From a virus, in the IMG/VR virus record IMGVR_UViG_3300046792_000108, positions 1 to 62,638 of that record: 62,638 nucleotides of DNA, one strand, 5' to 3'. Within the stretch, counting starts at the first letter, position 1; every line of letters starts with the position of its first letter. A program made the position numbers and the translations under genes. Positions 7,182-14,840 of the stretch are shown here, piece by piece. The notes beneath the pieces were generated by a model that was given only the letters and a program-made list of their open reading frames with translations, was not told the origin of the DNA and made no database searches.

Positions 7182-7720
7182 GGTATAAACTCCCCCTTGA
7201 AAGCACTAAAGATTTGAATCATTGTTAGTGCCTGATTCTTCGCATCTTGCAATGCGTTGTGTGCTACACCTTCCTCAACCGCCGTATGTGGAAACATCTT
7301 TCTAATCGTGCGATAGCAGACATCTTGCTTGTGTGACCAGGGGCGAGGATTCCCACAGATCTCATAGGCATGGCTCAAGATCACGTTATCAAACGAAGCT
7401 CCATTACCCCAGATTAGAGGAACGGAATCGTCACTGGCTTTCACGAAGTAAGTAAACTCAGCCAGGGCCTTTTTGATCCCAACCTTTTCAGTGGTTTTGT
7501 CGAAGATCTTCCTGGCTTCTTGTCCTTGCTCCATCCACCAGTAGAAAGTCTCCGGGTCAAATTCAAAACCGAATTTCTTTAAACTTACCAGATCTATGAC
7601 TCGATAAAATTCCTCACCGAGTTTGAGTTCATTCAAATCAAATCTCACAGCCCCGATAGCACAGATTGCAGCCCGAGGACTGGAAGCCAAAGTTTCAAGG
7701 TCAAGCATTATGTGTTTCAA
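7178..7720 (-). CDS. DnaQ-like DEDDh 3'-5' exonuclease, 180 aa
   Basis: ExoI is MLDLETLASS, ExoII is WGNGASFDN, ExoIII is HNALQDAKNQA (DEDDh arrangement), with the YWWMEQGQEARKIF region typical of the T5 D15/Rv2179c-like or exonuclease VIII-like group. It removes nucleotides from 3' ends. It directly follows the DNA polymerase and overlaps its 3' end by 20 bp. The polymerase's own exonuclease domain is split and has an altered ExoII motif, so this enzyme could supply proofreading in trans (inference). Confidence 0.85.
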   Translation of the reverse strand: MKHIMLDLETLASSPRAAICAIGAVRFDLNELKLGEEFYRVIDLVSLKKFGFEFDPETFYWWMEQGQEARKIFDKTTEKVGIKKALAEFTYFVKASDDSVPLIWGNGASFDNVILSHAYEICGNPRPWSHKQDVCYRTIRKMFPHTAVEEGVAHNALQDAKNQALTMIQIFSAFKGEFIP

Positions 7721-9500
7721 ATTCTTTTCCCTCCCATTCTCTTTCGTAAAGACTCACGTCAAGTTTGATAGGTACACGCATCTCGATGTCAAACCATTCT
7801 TTCAAAGGCAGGTTATTCATGGTCCACAAGATGCCTTCTTTCAATTCCTGGGCATATGTCTTGTGTACCTCGAATAACAGAGAATCGTGAGACGTCCCAA
7901 TGGGAAAGCATTTATCCCTGTCGATCTTGAAGTCCCACTTCAAAGAATAGCTGGCAATCAAAGCACCCAATAAACTGATGAAATCAACTTCTGCTCTTTG
8001 GATTGGACTATTAATTGCTTGCCTAACGGCTTCTCGTTTTCTCCAGTCTTCGACATTTGCCTCATATCTAGCGTCCGGTAAGTGACGAATCGCCCCGAAT
8101 AGAGACCCGATCCAACCTGTGCGAGAAACAAAGGCCTCAACTCGACGATGCCAGGGTTCAAGCATCGAGTATTTGTTGAAGAACATTTCTCTGTATTCCT
8201 CACCTTGAGCTTCACTGAGTTTCAGGTCATAATTCTCAAGAGCATAAGCAATGAACTTTCTCGCCCACATCCCAAATACGAATCCAAAGTTAACAGCCTT
8301 AGCTTTCTTCCTAGTTTCCTTGTCGATTTCTCCATAAGGTTTTAGAGACCTAGCTGTGGTAAAATGGATATCTCCTTCTTCCATGATACCGTCACAACCT
8401 CTATTCCCGCAAGGGTCTCCGACTTTCAATGGTCCTTTTATCGGAATCTGAAATCCACAGATCTTGCACTCAAGTGAGTTAAATACTCTAATCATTGTAG
8501 GGTCGTTGGCTGCATGAGCTACCAGACGGAGTTGCACCTGTGACAAGTCTCCAGAGAGTATGCACCAATCTTCTGGCTTGGGGTTAATGATCAACCCTCC
8601 GGGATATACAGGTACGGCTCCTCGCGGAACGATGAGGTTTCGGATGAGTGGATCTCTTGGGCATTGATGCAGAACGGCTCCGAGCTTTTTCTCATGCCTC
8701 TTGTTTTTGACCATCGACGAGGAAAACCTTCCAGTATCAGTCCCGGTGTTATCATAACTCGCGTGGAGAACAGGCCCTTTGCTGATCCACGGAACAAGAT
8801 AAGTTCCTTTATACTTTTGCCATTTCCTCCACTCAAGAATTAGATCTGTAGCTCGATGTTCACCTTTCAAACGGATCATCGCAGCTTCCCCAGTTGACGG
8901 ATTTCCTTTGGCAGTCTTGATGTGACATTTAAGACCTAACCCATTTTTCTTATCATACAGGAATTTGACCAACTGCTTCGGAGAACCTGGATTGATATGA
9001 TACCCAGCGATCTTATCTATCTCTTTATTGATCCGCTCCATCTCTACTTTACATTGTTTTAGCTTTACCTTTGCAGCTTTCTCGTCGATGTGAAACCCAT
9101 TGCAGATCATCTCAATAACAACCTCTTCCATCGGAAGAAGTACGTACCTCATCAACTTGGCAATCTTTGGGTTGGCTTTTAAGAATGGAAGATCATGTTC
9201 ACGATAAAGCCTGTGACCATACTTCGAGTCTCTGGCATTGTAAGGTAACAGAGTCTCTGGGTTAGGATGGATGAAATCTTGTTCTTCATCCCAAGGCTCA
9301 ACTCCGAGAAGTTTCACAGCTTGATATTTAAGGCCAGACGGCTCATTCTCATCTTTGAGGTAAGCACATAGTTTGGTGTCGTGATAGATTCGAGGAGTTA
9401 CTCCAAGGTGTTGAAGAAACCATGTGCCTTCGAACGTACCTCGATGGGCAATGATTGGAAATCTCTCAACAACCTGTTTAAGGTACTCAGTTCGAGTCAT
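7701..9500 (-). CDS. Family A DNA polymerase, truncated exonuclease domain and zinc-ribbon insertion, 599 aa
   Basis: Replicative polymerase. The chain begins inside the 3'-5' exonuclease domain: the ExoII position reads AHRGTFEG (usual Asn and Asp replaced by Arg and Glu), while ExoIII YNARD (87-91) is intact; ExoI lies in another gene at 9684-10505. Polymerase motif A is DLSQVQLR (D318, Gln323 where Glu is usual), motif B RKKAKAVNFGFVFG (Phe at the 762 position, linked in surveys with virulent phages), and motif C SHDSLLFE (Ser540 in place of Glu). A four-cysteine zinc-ribbon (C345, C348, C364, C369) is inserted between motif A and DIHFTTA. ATG 9500 overlaps the stop of the 68-aa gene. Confidence 0.88.
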   Translation of the reverse strand: MTRTEYLKQVVERFPIIAHRGTFEGTWFLQHLGVTPRIYHDTKLCAYLKDENEPSGLKYQAVKLLGVEPWDEEQDFIHPNPETLLPYNARDSKYGHRLYREHDLPFLKANPKIAKLMRYVLLPMEEVVIEMICNGFHIDEKAAKVKLKQCKVEMERINKEIDKIAGYHINPGSPKQLVKFLYDKKNGLGLKCHIKTAKGNPSTGEAAMIRLKGEHRATDLILEWRKWQKYKGTYLVPWISKGPVLHASYDNTGTDTGRFSSSMVKNKRHEKKLGAVLHQCPRDPLIRNLIVPRGAVPVYPGGLIINPKPEDWCILSGDLSQVQLRLVAHAANDPTMIRVFNSLECKICGFQIPIKGPLKVGDPCGNRGCDGIMEEGDIHFTTARSLKPYGEIDKETRKKAKAVNFGFVFGMWARKFIAYALENYDLKLSEAQGEEYREMFFNKYSMLEPWHRRVEAFVSRTGWIGSLFGAIRHLPDARYEANVEDWRKREAVRQAINSPIQRAEVDFISLLGALIASYSLKWDFKIDRDKCFPIGTSHDSLLFEVHKTYAQELKEGILWTMNNLPLKEWFDIEMRVPIKLDVSLYEREWEGKEFETHNA

Positions 9501-9703
9501 GACCAGTCAACTACCCCCAAAGGAATTTCGTAATACGGATAGGGACTATCATCTGAGAATTTTATTGCCTGACCATGTTCTTTATCAACACACCCGTATG
9601 GATCTGAAGCTTGAAAAACGATATCTCCAACATTTAAATCTCGGTGGGTAAAATTCCCTGGGTTATCTCCTCCCAAGAACTTGTTAATTGTTCCCTTTCG
9701 CAT
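9497..9703 (-). CDS. Small protein inserted between the two exonuclease pieces, 68 aa
   Basis: It begins MRKGTINKFLGGDNPGNFTH and contains GDIVFQASDPYGC and PYYEIPLGVVDW, which reads like a small self-contained beta-barrel of the kind often encoded by single phage genes, not like the missing part of an exonuclease domain. The 5' end overlaps the UDG/ExoI gene by 20 bp and its TGA overlaps the polymerase ATG. It therefore sits exactly where the exonuclease domain is broken. Function unknown. Confidence 0.65.
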   Translation of the reverse strand: MRKGTINKFLGGDNPGNFTHRDLNVGDIVFQASDPYGCVDKEHGQAIKFSDDSPYPYYEIPLGVVDWS

Positions 9704-10505
9704 TTGATACCTTCTTTCTCCTCAACATAAAAGCTGCAACGTCTTCTTTCTGAATGGTAGACACGCAGTGAATCTTTGCCTCAGGTCGAAACGGGTTCAG
9801 TCCATTCGTTTCGATGTCCAGATACACATACTTGTGATCAGGATCCAATCTAGTCGGTTTCTGAGTGAATTCAAACTCTTTCTTAGGCCCAGGATTTAAC
9901 ATCTTCCTGAACAGAATTAAATTCTCTCTGAATCTATTCATGATGAATGGGAATTCCCGAGTATCCTCGGCCCGAAGAACGCTAGATGGATGCCGACTGG
10001 GAACACACATGATGGGGTCTGGAAGAAACGAGGTAGACTTGTATTTGAATGGTGATCCCTCGATTTTCGTAACGGCTTCCTTTTTTCCTTTGGCAAACCT
10101 TACAGCCACATTTCCAAGGCAAAGAATCACCCTAGGATTGACCATTTTTACCTGATCTAACAGATAAAGAGTGGAGCAGGTATTAGCTTCCTTTGTAGTG
10201 GGAGTTCTATTACCGGGTGGGCGACAGGCTACGGTGTTCGTGATATAAATCTCACGAGGGTCTAGCCCGATTTCCTTAAGTGTACGTCGTAGCAATATCC
10301 CAGATTTTCCTGAGAATGGAATCTCAATATCTGCCTCACGAACTCCAGGACCTTCACCGATGACCATGGCTTCACATGGAACTGGACCGTCCCCTAACAA
10401 GCAGACTTTGTCAGGAATATTCTCCTCACACAGAGAACACTCTCGGCATTGTGGGTTGCGGAGTGCAGTCCAGACTTTATCGGAATCAGGATGTCGATTA
10501 GGCAC
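9684..10505 (-). CDS. Family-4 uracil-DNA glycosylase fused to ExoI part of a DNA polymerase exonuclease, 273 aa
   Basis: Residues 1-205 are a family-4 glycosylase: cysteines C20, C23, C94 and C110 for a 4Fe-4S cluster, GEGPGVREADIE, FSGKSGILL and SRHPSSVLR. Residues 226-262 then read YVYLDIETNGLNPF..., the ExoI motif (D230, E232) of a family-A polymerase, and the chain stops soon after. UDG-exonuclease-polymerase fusions are known in SPO1-type phages; here the chain is broken inside the exonuclease. GTG 10505 is preferred because it overlaps the preceding stop (GTGCCTAA) and follows AGAAGGA; an ATG at 10562 would overlap the upstream gene by 65 bp. Confidence 0.85.
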   Translation of the reverse strand: MPNRHPDSDKVWTALRNPQCRECSLCEENIPDKVCLLGDGPVPCEAMVIGEGPGVREADIEIPFSGKSGILLRRTLKEIGLDPREIYITNTVACRPPGNRTPTTKEANTCSTLYLLDQVKMVNPRVILCLGNVAVRFAKGKKEAVTKIEGSPFKYKSTSFLPDPIMCVPSRHPSSVLRAEDTREFPFIMNRFRENLILFRKMLNPGPKKEFEFTQKPTRLDPDHKYVYLDIETNGLNPFRPEAKIHCVSTIQKEDVAAFMLRRKKVSNAKGNN

Positions 10506-10752
10506 GATGGATCGGTTCCTTCTCCAGTCTTTTGATTCGATTAACTTGAGGTTGGATTTCAACCATCAAATTCTTAACTTTCAGACATTCCTCAAATATT
10601 CGTTTCATCATGTCATTCTTCTCGACAAGGAAAGGAGGATCCTCAGGTCCCATGTTCATCATTCCAATAACTTCTTCGATGGGGATATTTGCAATTTCAT
10701 AGGAACACCTCATCAAGGTTTCCATGGCTAGTTTCAACTCATCAAGATCCAA
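10498..10752 (-). CDS. Small helical protein of unknown function, 84 aa
   Basis: Leucine- and glutamate-rich with a predicted coiled coil (DMMKRIFEECLKVKNLMVE). The start is uncertain: TTG 10752 has GAGG at a good distance, and TTG 10764 is possible. It lies between dCMP deaminase and the glycosylase, overlapping the glycosylase GTG. No family recognised. Confidence 0.5.
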   Translation of the reverse strand: MDLDELKLAMETLMRCSYEIANIPIEEVIGMMNMGPEDPPFLVEKNDMMKRIFEECLKVKNLMVEIQPQVNRIKRLEKEPIHRA

Positions 10753-11248
10753 GTGGCACCTCAACTATGTCCACAATCCCGGCAGACAGCGCGAGTTTCC
10801 GGCAGGTCCAGCAAATTCCTTTCTTCCACCCGTATGTGTATAGAGTACACCCCTCTACAGAGATACCGTAACGAGCTGCAAATGCGATAGCGTTAGCCTC
10901 AGCATGAGTAGTGCGAGTACAGTGATTATCAAATACCTCGCATCCTACATCTAGACAATGAGGCCTTCCTGGCGGAGAACCGTTGTATCCTGTGACAATG
11001 ATTCTACCATGTCGAGCTATCACACACCCCACTTGAGCTCGGCAACAAGTTCCTCTGGTGGAAATCAGCTTCGTAATTTCTCTCAGAACAAATTCTCTGC
11101 TCATTCTCGCCTTAACTGGCAAAGAATGTTCAACTCCAGGGTGAGGATCATAGGAAGTCATCTTACCTCTTTCCACTCTTAAGGCAGAATGCCCTTCTCG
11201 TCTTTGTTTATCCAATCCTGTATCCAGATCATCTTCTAGGTGCCCCAT
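10742..11248 (-). CDS. dCMP deaminase (zinc-dependent), 168 aa
   Basis: It converts dCMP to dUMP, feeding the thymidylate synthase encoded just upstream. The cytidine-deaminase signature is clear: RAQVGCVIARHGRIIVTGYN, then HAEANAIAFAARYG (zinc ligand His and catalytic Glu), then GICWTCRKLALSAGI (two zinc cysteines, with Ile instead of the usual Pro before the first). The first 30-50 residues are extra to the fold; ATG 11161 (MTSYDPHPG, preceded by AGAGGTAAG) may be the true start, though ATG 11248 overlaps the preceding TAA. Confidence 0.88.
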   Translation of the reverse strand: MGHLEDDLDTGLDKQRREGHSALRVERGKMTSYDPHPGVEHSLPVKARMSREFVLREITKLISTRGTCCRAQVGCVIARHGRIIVTGYNGSPPGRPHCLDVGCEVFDNHCTRTTHAEANAIAFAARYGISVEGCTLYTYGWKKGICWTCRKLALSAGIVDIVEVPLGS

Positions 11249-11943
11249 TAGAATACTCCTTTCACGTCCTTACTGAAAATATGCAATGAACCCAACCAGT
11301 GTGTGAACGACCCCGACTTAACACCCAACTTCTCTGCTACGTAATCTTTCAATCTAGCAGCCAGCCAGATGTCGTTGTTGAAATGCTCGCTGAAATCCGC
11401 GGACCGTTGCAGATAAGTCATGTTTAGTTGGTCCTGGCGGTAGCTGAACCAATACCCGAGAGAACACGGGATCCTCACATCCATATCCTCAGCCCAATCA
11501 TCCTTATTGCTAAAGATTGGGAGAAAGGCCCGACGGGTGTACAAGTCTTTCTTCAAGGCAGATACTATGCTGGGGAGTTGCTGAAACATCCTCTCTGGAT
11601 AACTATAATCCATTACAGGATTCCTGGAATTCCCTTTGATCTTTGAAAAGAATTGTTCCCAGTATTCCTTTCTCAGAAGGTAGGCAAAGCCAGGATTTGA
11701 GGGCAATCCTGAAATCCTCTCTCCGAATTCTTCCTGGCACCATTGTGCATCTTTCAGAGGAATCAGGGCAATTTCAGGTTTAAGGACTACGTAAGCATAG
11801 TTTGTGATCTCAAGCATCTCGTAATCTGGGTTATTAGAGATGTCCATATTCTGGACACTCTTTGTGTGTAACTTCACCCCCATCTCACGGAGCTCACGGC
11901 GAAGCTCGTTCAACGCCTCTGGAAAGTCGCGGTAAAAACGCAT
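11248..11943 (-). CDS. Thymidylate synthase-like (ThyA family), 231 aa
   Basis: It methylates dUMP to dTMP, or acts as a related pyrimidine (hydroxy)methylase. Signs are DLYTRRAFLPIF, the active-site region RIPCSLGYWFSYRQDQL with the nucleophile Cys, TYLQRSADFSEHFNNDIWLA (the YQRSxD and FN nucleotide-binding motifs) and HWLGSLHIFSKD. At 231 aa it is shorter than E. coli ThyA (264), with a divergent N terminus. Neighbours are dCMP deaminase, dUTPase and a second ThyA-like gene. A dedicated early-type promoter precedes it. Confidence 0.82.
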   Translation of the reverse strand: MRFYRDFPEALNELRRELREMGVKLHTKSVQNMDISNNPDYEMLEITNYAYVVLKPEIALIPLKDAQWCQEEFGERISGLPSNPGFAYLLRKEYWEQFFSKIKGNSRNPVMDYSYPERMFQQLPSIVSALKKDLYTRRAFLPIFSNKDDWAEDMDVRIPCSLGYWFSYRQDQLNMTYLQRSADFSEHFNNDIWLAARLKDYVAEKLGVKSGSFTHWLGSLHIFSKDVKGVF

Positions 11944-11961
11944 CAGTTTTCCTTTCGATAA

Positions 11962-11991
11962 ATTCTATATAAACCCTATGGAGATTGTCAA
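11962..11991 (-). promoter_or_regulatory. Early-type promoter before the thymidylate synthase gene
   Basis: Reverse strand: CCATTGACA (TTGACA 991-986 of this kilobase), 18-bp spacer, TAGAAT (967-962). A short leader carries AAAGGA before the ATG at 11943. It divides the large operon, giving the nucleotide genes downstream extra transcription. The -35 falls just before the end of the upstream ThyA-like gene. Confidence 0.65.
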
Positions 11992-11995
11992 TGGA

Positions 11996-12859
11996 CTAAA
12001 GTTCTTCAAGTTCTGCATCACCGAATTCTTCTTGCTCCAACTCGGCAAGATCAAGCTTCTTCTGTTCCTTTCTGCTAAGCTTGAACTCCAGGCTCAACTC
12101 TTTAACCGGTACGGCTCCGGGTATCACGCCGTCTTCTGTCATTTGCTTGTTACGTTTTATAAGACGCTGCAATGGCCCGTAATTGGACTCAGGGTTCGAC
12201 CTGAGTACTTTGATGCGTCGTTCCAGCGAGTGGCCTTCCAGAGGAATCTTGAATACAGTCGTGTAGAAGGTTTGACTCACAGCAGAGATGAATCCAAGAG
12301 AAATCACCCATTGAGCTTTTACCTTCTTGAATTCCCCAACTCTAGCCAACTCCTTTGCCACAAGATGAATTAAAACCAGGTCCAAGAAACCTATCTTGTC
12401 GATCTGACAGGCTCGTGAATACAGGATCACTGTAGGAGTTGGGCAAACTCTAATCTGTAAAGAACTTAGGCATCCTCCATAGTTGTGTCCACCGTGTGCT
12501 CCAACTCCGACAATCTTGGATTCTGGGTTAAGGTTGATAGAGTAACTTGCCACAAAGGGACGTCTGTCGTATTTCGAGAGCTTATCATACGCCTCCTTAA
12601 TCCAATCGTTGAAGTCAGTCCTGAAGTACCGGCGAAGAAAACGAGTCCACCGAGATTTTGTGTAGCTGGACATGGCAAGGTGAAGTTTGTCGTCCAGAAG
12701 AGCATCTTCGATCTTTACTTCTACAAGGTCAGGATACCCAAGACAAACTCCCCATCGAAGAGGTTCCACTATTGATTTTGTGGAGAGTTTAGGGAAAGAT
12801 AGCTCTTTGACTAACCCATGCCAGGCATCTTTAACATCCATAAATCTTCGTATGATCAT
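11996..12859 (-). CDS. Second ThyA-fold protein, divergent, 287 aa
   Basis: The central GGCLSSLQIRVCPTPTVILY followed by SRACQIDKIGFLDLVLIH repeats the order of the thymidylate synthase active site (Cys, Q..., LYxRS, D, D/N), and the downstream KAQWVISLGFISAV is compatible with the fold, so I read it as a divergent ThyA-superfamily member. It may be a pyrimidine hydroxymethylase or an inactive paralog; evidence for a modified base is indirect. Start ATG 12859 (MIIRRFMDVKDAW) overlaps the preceding stop; a longer form from 12970 would overlap that gene by 115 bp. The C-terminal tail is acidic. Confidence 0.55.
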   Translation of the reverse strand: MIIRRFMDVKDAWHGLVKELSFPKLSTKSIVEPLRWGVCLGYPDLVEVKIEDALLDDKLHLAMSSYTKSRWTRFLRRYFRTDFNDWIKEAYDKLSKYDRRPFVASYSINLNPESKIVGVGAHGGHNYGGCLSSLQIRVCPTPTVILYSRACQIDKIGFLDLVLIHLVAKELARVGEFKKVKAQWVISLGFISAVSQTFYTTVFKIPLEGHSLERRIKVLRSNPESNYGPLQRLIKRNKQMTEDGVIPGAVPVKELSLEFKLSRKEQKKLDLAELEQEEFGDAELEEL

Positions 12860-13314
12860 CTTTTCACGTCCACTAGAATCCCAGTTGCATTCCAATAAGC
12901 TCCCTGAAGTAAGTCCAGGCCTTGAGCTCCAAGAAAGAAACAGGTTTTCATAGACCTTTGCCATTCCCACATTCTACGGTATCCTGGATGAGGGTGAGCT
13001 GTTGGAAGTGGATACGTTCCTTTCTCAAACAGGTCAATACCTTCCCACCATTCTCCTTCATCTTTCATCTCAAACAGCATCCCACCACAAATAGGGCAGC
13101 ATGGTAGATCATGCCCGTCATTTATTGTTTGTTGATGCCGTGGATGCTTCTTTGTTGAACTAACTTCGTGAATCGAGCCGAACCAAGTGCATGAAGCACC
13201 GTAACAAAATCTCCCATCTGCCTCTCGTTTTCGGGCCTCACTTCCTTTGATACGAACTCCACCATCTCGTTCAAGAGCATCTAATACTTCCTTTGGGTAT
13301 TCTTTATTCTTCAT
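12856..13314 (-). CDS. Zinc-ribbon protein of unknown function, 152 aa
   Basis: Two cysteine pairs, CYGASC (about residues 37-42) and CCPICGG (about 72-78), suggest a zinc-binding module, followed by a Trp/Tyr/His-rich stretch (EWWEGIDLFEKG, RMWEWQRSMKTC). Phage proteins with this CPICGGMLFEM element are common beside nucleotide-metabolism genes, but I know no assigned function. Confidence 0.65.
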   Translation of the reverse strand: MKNKEYPKEVLDALERDGGVRIKGSEARKREADGRFCYGASCTWFGSIHEVSSTKKHPRHQQTINDGHDLPCCPICGGMLFEMKDEGEWWEGIDLFEKGTYPLPTAHPHPGYRRMWEWQRSMKTCFFLGAQGLDLLQGAYWNATGILVDVKR

Positions 13315-13323
13315 GTTCTCCTT

Positions 13324-13968
13324 TCAATATTTGCTGTTGATCCTGAATTGGTTGACCGCATTCTTGTTTAGATAAATCTGAGTTAAAGTTTTCGGGGTGA
13401 ATCCAACATTCGAGAGCAGAGCAAATAAAGCATGGTTGAACTGAATCACCTCGAACAGGAAGTTTGCTTTATCCGTCCCCATGTGAGTAGTTTTCCACGG
13501 CTTATTCTTCAAGCAATTCATGGCCACCCCGAGTTTTTCCACGGCTCTCCAGGTCAGAACATGAAGCGGTACTATATCGATCGGGTTCCCAGTCCCGTCT
13601 GTATTTGCTCGGATAGGAGGAAACTTGGCGAAGATCGCCTCAAGCAAGTCCATTATCCCTTCTGTCTCAGACTTTTGATAAGGGATAATTTTTTCTGGGG
13701 TTAATCCACACATCAGGTCAAACTCCACAGCGAAGTGAAGAGCATCTACCATCTCTTCAAGCAAGTGAAGTTCTTCTCCGAAACAAGACGTGGCTTCTGC
13801 TAGTTCTTCCGTGATACGCCAGGCAAATTCCTTCAATCGAAGTTGACTGGCTTGGTCGTCAAAGTCCAGGTGTTCTGGATGAGGAAGCTCCCGACCCAGG
13901 TTTGTTTGTTCTACTTCATGGTATTTGAGCATCAGAGAACGTTGATGACTGAAAATAGTCTCAAGCAT
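13324..13968 (-). CDS. Dimeric dUTPase (all-alpha NTP pyrophosphatase), 214 aa
   Basis: It hydrolyses dUTP to dUMP, lowering uracil incorporation and feeding thymidylate synthase. Visible signature: EFAWRITEELAEA and LLEEMVDALHFAVEF, the ExxE and ExxD metal motifs, and the C-terminal YLNKNAVNQFRINSKY, typical of the dUTPase_2 family. It fits a pathway with dCMP deaminase, ThyA and UDG in the same operon. Confidence 0.85.
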   Translation of the reverse strand: MLETIFSHQRSLMLKYHEVEQTNLGRELPHPEHLDFDDQASQLRLKEFAWRITEELAEATSCFGEELHLLEEMVDALHFAVEFDLMCGLTPEKIIPYQKSETEGIMDLLEAIFAKFPPIRANTDGTGNPIDIVPLHVLTWRAVEKLGVAMNCLKNKPWKTTHMGTDKANFLFEVIQFNHALFALLSNVGFTPKTLTQIYLNKNAVNQFRINSKY

Positions 13969-14011
13969 ATCTCCGGGAGGAATTTCAATGGCAAAATCTT
14001 GAATATTAATG

Positions 14012-14479
14012 TCAATTCTCCTTCCAACTATGTCGTCTGGCTATGTTGTAGACCTGAGTTCTGGTAATGCCATACCCCGCGGCTAAGAGTCTAGCATCAA
14101 CACCAGACTGTCTGAGCATTCTTATCTGTTGAACTTGTTTGAAAGAAAGTTTGTGTCGAGGATTTAACTCTCCCGACACATTAGGCGGATTTCTTCTCCC
14201 CTTCTTAGTCATATCCTCTAAATTTTCTTGTTGAGTTCCTAGGAATAGATGAGAAGGCCTAACACACCTTTTAACATCACAGTGGTGGAGAACAAATAAA
14301 CCTCCTGGTATTGAACCTCTGGATATAATCCAAGAAACTCGATGGGCAGTTGTTCCATCAAACATCCCATACCCAGATGAATTTTCATTAGACCAGGTCC
14401 AACAAGTTCCTTTGGGACCTTGACCTGGAGTTTTATTAACTCTACTCCAGAATCTTTCCTCATCCCAATCTGAATTCAC
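14012..14479 (-). CDS. HNH homing endonuclease (HNH_3 type) with C-terminal HTH, 155 aa
   Basis: The HNH core reads TAHRVSWIISRGSIPGGLFV, then LHHCDVKRCVRPSHLFLG and QQENLEDMTKKGR; the C terminus has a helix-turn-helix (LSFKQVQQIRMLRQSG, GITRTQVYNIARRH). Start GTG 14479 follows AAGGAGGA by six bases. It is the second free-standing homing endonuclease in the operon, here between dUTPase and a 32-aa gene. Confidence 0.87.
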   Translation of the reverse strand: MNSDWDEERFWSRVNKTPGQGPKGTCWTWSNENSSGYGMFDGTTAHRVSWIISRGSIPGGLFVLHHCDVKRCVRPSHLFLGTQQENLEDMTKKGRRNPPNVSGELNPRHKLSFKQVQQIRMLRQSGVDARLLAAGYGITRTQVYNIARRHSWKEN

Positions 14480-14574
14480 TTCGATTCCTCCTTCATCTTT
14501 TTAGTGAAAATCTTAACCAGCTCTGTCAAAGCCTTAAGAAGTTCACTAGCTGATTTGTACATCTCTTCTCTCAT
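14476..14574 (-). CDS. Very small protein, 32 aa
   Basis: ATG 14574 overlaps the stop of the DUF6378-like gene (ATGA) and its TGA overlaps the GTG of the HNH gene (GTGA). The amphipathic helical sequence MYKSASELLKALTELVKIF ends in a Lys/Glu tail. The double overlap is the main support. Function unknown; it may partly serve to couple translation into the HNH gene. Confidence 0.55.
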   Translation of the reverse strand: MREEMYKSASELLKALTELVKIFTKKMKEESK

Positions 14575-14840
14575 TGTTCATTCATCCTTTCTCTAGCTCG
14601 AGCGTAACCCGCAATATCTACTAGATTATCTCTCTTTGGTTTGTGTAAGTCTCTCCCAACTTTTAACAGTATCATCATCATTGGGATTTGTTCCGATTTA
14701 ATCTCTATACCCAAATAAGCAGACCAGAGTGCGGCAGTCCTCGAAAAAGCCACTTTGGGGTGTCCGTAGGAATCTGGTCTCTCACCAGAAGTGGCCTCTT
14801 GAGCTTCCTCCAGAATGTTCATAGGTTTCATCCCGATCAT
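14571..14840 (-). CDS. DUF6378-like conserved phage protein, 89 aa
   Basis: Pattern ILEEAQEATSGERPDSYGHP, then FSRTAALWSAYLGI, then MMMILLKVGRDLHKP and DNLVDIAGYARARE. This is a widespread phage protein without a settled function, often near nucleotide metabolism. ATG 14840 overlaps the stop of the upstream gene. Confidence 0.78.
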   Translation of the reverse strand: MIGMKPMNILEEAQEATSGERPDSYGHPKVAFSRTAALWSAYLGIEIKSEQIPMMMILLKVGRDLHKPKRDNLVDIAGYARARERMNEQ

